Source of the DNA: Iris pallida
Taxonomy: Eukaryota > Streptophyta > Magnoliopsida > Asparagales > Iridaceae
Reading direction: 5' to 3'
Assembly (NCBI GenBank): GCA_029216955.1
Contig: JANAVB010010791.1
Coordinates: forward strand, 6,772,875 to 6,836,874
DNA length: 64,000 nt
Part shown: positions 56,536-64,000 of the stretch, one piece after another
How positions within the stretch are numbered: the first letter of the stretch is position 1
Layout: each line of letters opens with the position of its first letter
Position numbers and translations under genes: made by a program
The notes under the pieces: generated by a model
Databases searched by the model: none
What the model saw: only the letters and a program-made list of their open reading frames with translations
What the model was told of the DNA's origin: nothing

Positions 56536-58865
56536 GTAACTCTCTTTCCCAAATCCGACTTAGCATCCTTTCAATTGACTTATTATTTCGTCCGCTTGCC
56601 ACAATTGCTATCCTTTAAGCCACAACACTTAACATCATGGACAACTCGAATAAGTTCCTTATCCAAGCACCATATTATCATATTCGAGCCAAGGGTCTAA
56701 CTTAGAGCCAACCATACTAAGAGTTCACAACAACCAATATGCAATTCTATTCCTTTCTGATTCCAATAATGTTTTCCACCGAGGCAATTCATCTTTTCTA
56801 AAAGATAAAATCCGAAGTCACCCGCTATCGATTACTTGAGCCAAAAATAAAATTCTATGCAACGGTCAAGGTTAACCCAGCTACCAGACTTTAGATATTG
56901 ATCCAACATTCCCATCATGAGCAGTCAATTTTATATCATGGAATAATTTACTACTCGATACATATAACTCAAGTCTCATCCCACGATTCCAGTTCCCGCT
57001 AAGGCCGACATATTACTTCATGAGGGTCAAACATCTCTAAGGCACATGTTGAAGCATATACTTCCTTAGGTCATACTCATCACCACCATCTCTCGTTCAA
57101 TACCACAAGGTCATCCTATGGGTCGCCAATGGTCACCTATTGTTCGGTCAAGTCTCTAAGGTTATCTATACCAACAGCTAAACCTAATCATTCAGGTGAC
57201 TCCCCTAGAGTGGACGGCTACTAGGGATTATACTAATTTCTTATTCTTAGGTCAACAAGCAACCGACAGTTCTTAGCAACTCTATCCAAACCTATGGGTA
57301 TCCACTCTGTCTGAACAACTAATCGTCATTGCCGACTATGTCGACAATTGGTTAAGCAGCCTACGGTGTTTATGGTCAAGTCTATCTATGGTCATCCTCA
57401 AGGAACTAATTTCCATAGAGGCTCATTCTAGACTTACCCAACGATCGACTAAGATCGATCTAGCAACATTACGATTAAATCCTGACCCGATATAATTCCC
57501 AATGATCCTATTTCTATTCCAATTCTATCATACCCACACGGGACTATATACCGAGGCTAACTATTCAAGGGTTATCGATTCTAATAGTCTCAACTGAACT
57601 ATGGGATCATACTATTCGGTATGTATGACAAGGTCATACCACTAAGTCATAAGCTAGCACTCTATATCCCAACCGGCAGCCGTCTATACCAACATTATCC
57701 GACATGTTTCGTGCTTTTTAATCCTATTCGTTTTCCAGCCATCAAAATCTCATACGAAGATTCATAAGATTTCACAATACGAGGTTCAAGTTATCTATTC
57801 CATTCCAATCCGAGAATTCATGTATCAATTAACTATTCTCTATGCAACAAGTATTCTGAGGCACTACTTGTTACTTCTAGGATACACTTCAATTCCTCAG
57901 CATACATGTACGTATGCAACGACTATCAATCTCGGCAAGCGCAAACTCAACTTTTGATTCTATCCTTTGACAATCAAGATGAGTTAATTTCTATCGCACC
58001 TTAGGGTCAAGTACCGTTTTCCAACATTCACCTGAGTCACCGATAATATTTCCAAAATTTTAATTTAGCAACCAACTTGTAACAGCCACACATGATTTGC
58101 ATCCAACCAATCAAAATTAGCATTCAATGTTCTAAGCCACAACATACTTATTGCCAAATCTATTACCCACAGCATAATTACCATCCAACTAGTCTGAGCC
58201 ATTATTCGACCATTCTTGCTACCCAAGGCACCCGTTATAATTTCCAACCATTCTTGCTACCAAGCATAATGTTGCCGTTAAGGGACACTCGAGTCTCCTA
58301 GCACAAGGCATGACTCCCATCTAAGTCTTGGCACTACCCAACACTCACAGATAGACTCATTGTTATCCGATGGAAAGGGTCATGATACATCTCATTCTGA
58401 AGTGGTAGAGGCAATATACCACTCAAAAATGAAGCCATTCCTTAAATAATACTGAATCAGTCTATTTCGGACAATTACGGTCTAAGATCACAACATAAAG
58501 CCAACATCTTAGGGTCTTAAGTCATAAGGCTATTACATATGAGTCAACTCAATAATCTCGTTGAACTCATCCATCAATTGTCTCATTCACGAGTCTGTTC
58601 CAACGTCACATGCAATTCTCAATGTCGTACAGCACACATAGCCATATTTCTCTATTCCCATATTTCGAACATCATTCACAAACAGCGTACTATGACATTG
58701 AGTCATTGTTGGGTCATTAGTGTCCAAACCAACAATCAATCATTCATTCATGGGCATCATAATGTATTTAGACTTATTGTATGGAACATCCAGTGAGCAG
58801 CCAAGAGGGTCAACAAACTTTCAGACACGAATAACTTGAAGGATTACAGGAACAACAACAGCATA

Positions 58866-58957
58866 GTTGCGGAAGCAAACTTTGATTTAATCGCGGAAGC
58901 AACGTTGAATACTCGCGGAAGCAACTTTGGTTAATCACAGATACAACTTTGACATGA
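58866..58957. repeat. Four copies of a ~22-bp repeat next to the primer site
   Basis: The unit tcgcggaagcaac followed by tttgattaa is found at about 58866, 58891, 58913 and 58935, the last most diverged. It lies about 30 bp from the primer site, in the leader of the minus-strand transcript. Confidence 0.75.
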
Positions 58958-58986
58958 AACAAATTAATAGGAGACCAAGGGCATAA

Positions 58987-59004
58987 AACCTGGCTCTGAT
59001 ACCA
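58987..59004 (-). promoter_or_regulatory. Element E primer-binding site for initiator tRNA-Met
   Basis: The minus strand reads TGGTATCAGAGCCAGGTT, three bases inside the 5' LTR. This fixes the minus orientation of E and identifies 59008 as the edge of its 5' LTR. Confidence 0.92.
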
Positions 59005-59007
59005 ATT

Positions 59008-60097
59008 TGTCATGTCCCGATTCGGAGAATCGTTCGTCCTCGCTTTGATTCACACCGAATCAGTAGACCTCGCTTGGGCGTGATGCCGTACAAGTTTGGT
59101 ATTGCACTTGTACAAGGCAAAGACGGTACATGATTGTTCTTATCGAATAGAAATGCATCACTGATTTATAGCAGCGGAGATAAGCAGATAACTTAAAGTC
59201 GCATAGAGATATATAAAATATATTCTCTTTATTGATAATTGAAGTAGAGTACAAGACTTGTAATAGAATACAAAGTTTACAACACATCTCACTTTACATT
59301 GATAGCCAACTGAACAAATGCCACAAAGCTTACATTTGATACTTTGATACATTGGATTACAACTTGATGTACCGACTTGGCTTACAACTCACTAGTACAA
59401 CTGATTACAATGTTTCATACATTATGTCCTTTATAGACAAAAGATATCATCTTTTGGAAGGAGAGCTTCTGCATGCCCAACAAATCTTCGATGCCATAGA
59501 ACCGATCAAGCCAATCTTCGTGTACCGAACTTCCCAAGCATAAGCACCTAAAAAGAGTGCTCACAACGTGGGTCAGTACATCATCTATGTACTGGCGAGC
59601 AGAATCTAATCCACTCGCCTAAACCGACACTAAGTGGTCAATTTTAGCAAGCTTTTATTAGAATGATCTTTCTAGTTGGGGCCTAGCATCAGTTTACCAT
59701 TCAAGCAGTATTCATTGAAAAGACATATAAACTTGCAGTCATATTGTTCTTGTGGAAACAACATTAATTGAGGGACAACAAATGTTCTCATATTTCTCTT
59801 ATATAGCAACAATTTTATATGTAAGTCATAATTGAGCAGCATTCATAGTAAGGCATCATTCTAGCATACTTGGTGTTATCATGAAAAGGCATTATTGAGG
59901 TATCATTAGCATTGGCATCTTAAACATGTTATAACAATTCTCATAGAAAGCATCGTTTAGCATGTATGTTATTTTAAAGTAGTTTCATAGCAAGGCAACA
60001 TGTTGGCATACTAAATTTAACAGGTTAAGCAGGTTCTCATTTGAAAGGCAACATCACAGCATCATATCGTTTAGCATGTTAAGCAGGCAAGTTGAAC

Positions 60098-60181
<84 letters not shown>

Positions 60182-60569
60182 TTAAGTGATTTCTTACCGA
60201 TAGCCGACTCCTCGTACAAGCCTCAAATACAGGTTAGCAGATATACTTACTCTCCCGGCACAAAACGTTCATTAGCGTGCATCCTGACTACATGGCCACT
60301 GTATTATTAAACCATACGGACGTTGCCATATAGGACTTCAAAGGTTATTGTGATGAACAAACAAAGTAGGTAGCAAGCCTCTAAGAATGACTCGCAATAC
60401 CAAAGGATTTTGCAATGTCCAGTCAAAGAAGGTAGCTAGCCTCTAAGAGTGTCTTGCAAAACCCGTGCTACCAAAGCACGCCAATATTTCCTCCTAGGCT
60501 GAATCGGTCCCGACGTCGAGTACCGATTCGAGGAAACTAATCACCCCTTGTATACAAGTTGTCCATGAC
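59008..60569 (-). repeat. Element E 5' LTR, interrupted by LTR G
   Basis: It begins TGTCATGTCCCG and aligns with 47081-48697. Alignment stops at ccatgac, where LTR G starts. The continuation expected after ccatgac (catgcgaatgcg... in the other LTR) is not seen again before the window ends. Confidence 0.85.
60102..60178. repeat. (TA)n microsatellite in E 5' LTR
   Basis: About 38 uninterrupted TA units, at the same place as 48239-48306 in the other LTR. Confidence 0.97.
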
Positions 60570-61493
60570 TGTAGCTCCCCTTCCCGGAAATTTTTGAAAT
60601 ATTATTTTTTATTATTTATTTGATTTAAATGCGATTTTTAGAATTTTTTTATAAATAAATAATTAGTTAATTATTACGGTAGATGATTATAGCCATGGTT
60701 GAGTTTTGGAGTACAAGACGACTAGCAATCATGGCACGGATAGTGCAATGGCGTGCTTTGACTAGTGTATTAGCCCTGTAGGGAAGGCCAAACCATAATA
60801 ATGTCCTAACTAAGAAAACCAGGCCAAGTTGCGACTTAACCCCTATAGATTAAATAATTATATATTAATTAAGATTATGATTTTAGGAGACCCGGTTGTA
60901 CCAATTTAGTCCAATCTGCACCCGAACCAAATCCAAGCCCATGTGGACATGTAGAAAGACCAAAGACGGCCATGTAGACATTTTATGTGTGTACAAATAT
61001 TTCTTATTTATTTTTAGTACTTGACAAATATTTTCTAGATATTTAATAGTTTATTTAAATGTTGATTTAGAATAATTGTACGAATTTCTGGAGCCAAATA
61101 AATGGTGGTTGATGAGTTCACCGAAATACATTATTGGTTTAATTTCAGTTGTTATTAGGATTATTATTATTATTAATGTTGTTGATGTTATTATTAAATA
61201 ATATTATTTTACAATTATTGGTTATAATTATTTTATTGTCAAATAGATATGATAGTATATGTATTCATATTTATGTAGGTAGGCCCTACATTAGGTGGTA
61301 GAAAGTATTAAAGTTTATTTGGATTTTATGCAGATTATCAAATATTATATATGTGTGCATGTGTATGTATATATAAATAAATAATATATGTACGCATGTG
61401 CATGTATATATAAATATATATTATATAGGTATGTATGTATATATAAATATTATATGTGTATATGTGTATATATGAATAATATATATATATATA

Positions 61494-61536
<43 letters not shown>

Positions 61537-61795
61537 TATATGTGTATGTATAGATAAATATAGGAATATGTGTATGTATATATATGTATATATGTGTATA
61601 TATAGGTATTTATATACATATATGTGGATATATGAAAACAAAGCAGCAGATTCCCCACAAATTTCCCTAACCCGATCCTAATTCTCACCCAGCCTGAGCT
61701 ACCCCGCTCAGCCCAAAGCAACCCCAAACCCAGCTCGTCAGGCCCACAACAAGACGCCTAATCCCTCATTACTCTCAGCCTAATCCCCCTTTAAA
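60570..61795 (+). mobile_element. LTR fragment G (same family as H)
   Basis: It starts TGTAGCTCCCCTTCCCGG right after ATGAC in E's LTR. It aligns over about 500 bp with the complement of 20600-21112 (H). A TA-rich microsatellite (61345-61640) follows, then a C-rich segment with cccaacccag words to about 61795, after which similarity is lost. No right end or second ATGAC is found, so G is truncated or its remainder lies outside the window. Confidence 0.7.
61345..61640. repeat. TA/TG-rich compound microsatellite in G
   Basis: Runs of TATATA mixed with TGTGTATG and TAAATAAT. Tyr/Ile-rich frames across it on both strands are artefacts. Confidence 0.92.
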
Positions 61796-62379
61796 TGTGC
61801 GTTGCTATGCTCATTATGATTGAAAAAGATACATACTGATAGTATGGTGGAATAACAAGGATATATGATAATAAAAAGTATCAGATCTGGGAAATGAATT
61901 ACCACAAGTTGATGTTTCTGAAAAAGAGAAACTATAGACCACACACATGCACGTAGACACACTTGACATTGGTGTCATCAAGGTCTCTCATGTACTTGAG
62001 AAAGCTATTCTGATAGCATATATATGTCTATCATATATGTGGTCTAATGATTTTGTTCCATGAATTTCTTAACAGCTTAGAAATAAAATTTATGTTAATG
62101 GTTTATGGACCATGTCTGTGAGAGAAGACAAGTTCTGAAGGGTATTTAGAAATTATTCCAAAGTATGTGTGCAGGAATGGTGTTGACCGTGATCTCTTCT
62201 TTGTTGGAAAGAGGAGGTTGGTCCATATTTATCAGGTGGCTATGTCGGGATCCATAACTCATGACCCTAGTCAGCGAGGAAGACCTTCGATTCCTAAACT
62301 TCAGTGGAAACTCTATAACTAAAAAAGACGTGATGCTAATACAAAGCTCAACACGTTACCTTAGAATTACATCACATCG

Positions 62380-62597
62380 TTGGTACCGACAATTTCTAGC
62401 GTGGGTGATAAATATATGAGTTGAGTTATCAAAGAAAACACAATGACATAAGGTACCAACAATTTTTAGCCAGTGGGTGATAAATATATGAAGCTGAGTT
62501 ATCAAAGAAGACACAATGACATAAGGTACCAACAATTTTTAGCCAGTGGGTGATAAATATATGAAGTTGAGTTATCAGAGAAGACACAATGACATTA
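62380..62597. repeat. Three tandem copies of a 73-bp unit
   Basis: The unit runs from ggtaccaacaatttttagcc to acacaatgacataa, with copies starting at about 62380, 62452 and 62525. The last two are nearly identical. Confidence 0.92.
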
Positions 62598-62657
62598 CGC
62601 ATGAATATTTTTATTATTTCCAAGACCATCAATCATAGAAATCTTAAGCATATGCAG

Positions 62658-62897
62658 TGATATATTTCTAATGTACTTGTACTAAGAAATGGAAATAATA
62701 CACTACTTATCTTTGATGTTCCTGATGCATGTAAAATTGATATACTACTTATAAATGGGCTTAACCACCACTACTTCTGATATATTTCTAATGTACTTGT
62801 ACTAAGAAATGGAAGTAATACACTACTTATCTTTGATGTTCCGGATGCATGTAAAATAGATATACCTACATATAAATGGGCTTAACCACCACTAATT
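62658..62897. repeat. Tandem duplication, 120-bp unit
   Basis: The copies at 62658-62777 and 62778 to about 62899 both start tgatatatttctaatgtact and end aaccaccact. They differ by a few bases. Confidence 0.93.
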
Positions 62898-64000
62898 CTG
62901 TTTAGGTTTTGGGTGGCTTGTGCTCAAAGTAGGCCTACAAATGGCAAATAGAACTTAAAAACAGATTGATGAGATCCTATTGGCTATTTTCGATGTTTTG
63001 TATAGGATAATTCCTATTGTTGCTAGAAGTAGTAACAGACCGTATCCAATTTGAAAATTGTTCACTCATTAGGATATTTCCAACTTGGGACTTCAATTGT
63101 AATCCAGCTGAGAAACATATTTGGAGTCCCATTATGCTACAACCAGCAACATGCATTGAAATTGGTTATAGATACGTGTGTGGAGTCGACCGGAAGTGCA
63201 ATAGTATTATCACTCCTAATTAGCTAAGAAGAGTTGCACGTCTATAAATAGACATAATATTCTATGCAAGACTTGGATGAGCAACTTCTATATTTAATGG
63301 ATGAGCAACTTCTTATATTTAAAGGACATACTACATGTACGAAGCTAAAGCACATATGCACAAGTTCAGATCAATAAAGTAGCTAAAATACAAAAGTAGT
63401 GCCGGCGATAATAGAACATTGATTTGCGACCACTTCAACGATGACAAGTGTAGAGAATGGTTATGGTAGTATTATGTTGTTCTTTCTTGGAAGGATTGGA
63501 GAATATATAGGTGGAGAAGAGATGGAAGGTTTAATGATTGTTGGTAATGTGGTTATAGCTTAGAATTTGAGCAACTTTGTGCGAAAGTGCGTGATTACAG
63601 GTTAAATGGTAAATATGTAGTATAGCTTGGGAGTATGCTATTATGTAGGATTGTTTGACTGCCTGAAGGATGATAAGTGTCGAGTGTTTTCAATTCTGTC
63701 TACTGGACGATTCCATAATTCAAATGTAAAATCTTGCCCAGTAACATATGTAACTACAAACCCTTCTAAAATATTTGAGCTATATATATATTGCTTTTGG
63801 AAATAAAATGATATTATTTCATTCCTTAATGAGGTCAGTTTGTTTGAGTCGACATGGGTTGTTTCTTGAGCCAATTCGTTTGTGGGAAAAGAGAACATCT
63901 CTTTTAGTATCATTCTTAGATTTATCTTTTGTCGCATATAATGTTGTTTTGAGAAATGAAAAGCTACATCTCATCTCCCACTCTTCATGAATTTGATGTT

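Larger units (their letters stand above)
52057..59007 (-). other. Element E internal region, non-coding, with nested solo LTR J
   Basis: Segments 52057-52316 and 56321-59007 are E internal DNA. On the minus strand it starts with the tRNA-Met primer site and ends with the purine block ...caaggacgaaactttttctg. No frame shows gag or pol similarity. It holds a 118-bp direct duplication (about 52292-56530, interrupted by J), a four-copy 22-bp repeat near the primer site, and A/C-rich low-information DNA (57000-58800). Confidence 0.65.
47081..64000 (-). mobile_element. Element E, non-coding LTR retrotransposon (LARD-like), runs past the window edge
   Basis: The 3' LTR is 47081-52056 and the 5' LTR begins at 59008. 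The two share about 1.5 kb of high similarity (cgattcggagaatcgttcgtcctcgc... to ...gtatacaagttgtccatgac). The minus-strand initiator tRNA-Met primer site is at 58987-59004, and the pre-LTR purine block (complement) at 52057-52100. After removing a nested solo LTR, the LTR is about 2.47 kb. After removing the other, the internal region is about 2.95 kb with no gag or pol frame. The 5' LTR is itself interrupted at 60569 by LTR G, and its end is not recovered in the window, so the end coordinate is the window limit. Confidence 0.75.
61796..64000. other. Unassigned AT-rich sequence, no gene recognised
   Basis: This 2.2-kb stretch has no similarity to the other elements in the window that I can see. 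It includes two sets of tandem duplications (62380-62597 and 62658-62897) and a short repeated ggatgagcaacttct (about 63276 and 63301). Short open frames exist (plus 63017-63223, minus 63641-63937), but none has a recognisable domain or supporting context. It could be the rest of an unrelated insertion, intron, or intergenic DNA. Confidence 0.5.

Noticed and set aside
61338..61727. Tyr/Ile-rich 129-codon minus-strand frame
   Set aside because: Microsatellite translation within LTR G.
63641..63937. 98-codon minus-strand frame in the unassigned right end
   Set aside because: No domain, no promoter or neighbouring exon, and an AT-rich context. A length like this is expected by chance.

Overview
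This window is plant nuclear DNA made almost entirely of transposable elements nested inside one another. I see no intact host protein gene, rRNA, tRNA or CRISPR array. The evidence for a flowering-plant genome is a Sirevirus-type Ty1/copia element with an envelope-like gene, a Tekay/Del-type Ty3/gypsy chromovirus with a chromodomain, long non-coding LTR elements, a CACTA end, a Mutator-like element with 9-bp target duplications, and many long (TA)n arrays. I cannot name the species.

Layout, left part (1-24038). A CACTA transposon runs in from beyond the left edge and ends at 24038 with the terminal sequence TTTTTGTTGTAGTG. Its interior carries direct repeats of about 1,034 bp. The first visible repeat is split by two insertions whose target duplications match exactly. 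One is a minus-strand, non-coding LTR element at 418-10072 (TSD CGTAG), with LTRs of about 3.8 kb and only 1.1 kb between them. The other is a Sirevirus copia element at 10120-21534 (TSD GCAGA). The copia has decayed gag, pol and envelope-like genes. Its 3' LTR has been partly replaced by another LTR fragment (about 18194-21112).

Middle part (24039-44540). A minus-strand LTR element, called D here, supplies non-coding internal DNA (24039-26730) and a 5' LTR (26731-44540). Three things are inserted in it: a 643-bp Mutator-like element (25747-26389), a 4.2-kb solo LTR (26804-30965, TSD TAGTA) and a complete 10.4-kb chromovirus (34014-44388, TSD CTAAT). The chromovirus has gag, protease, reverse transcriptase, RNase H, integrase and chromodomain, all recognisable but broken by stops and frameshifts.

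Right part (44541-64000). D lies in the LTR of an older minus-strand element F (44541-47080). F in turn is interrupted by element E (47081 to beyond the window), a non-coding minus-strand LTR element with an initiator tRNA-Met primer site. E carries two solo LTRs (49066-51568, TSD CATAG; 52317-56315, TSD GCCTA) and a further LTR fragment G (60570 to about 61795). The last 2.2 kb (61796-64000) holds short tandem duplications and no gene I recognise. One assembly gap (7252-8009, Ns) lies in a (TA)n tract.

No gene set here works together as a pathway. The biology is insertion, LTR-LTR recombination and decay. The points most worth checking are: an LTR-like promoter motif just before the envelope-like gene of the copia; a shared, non-Met primer-site motif in three minus- and plus-strand gypsy-type elements; long LTRs with GC-rich transcribed islands; and a chromovirus whose LTRs are little diverged although its genes are dead, which suggests it was mobilised in trans.
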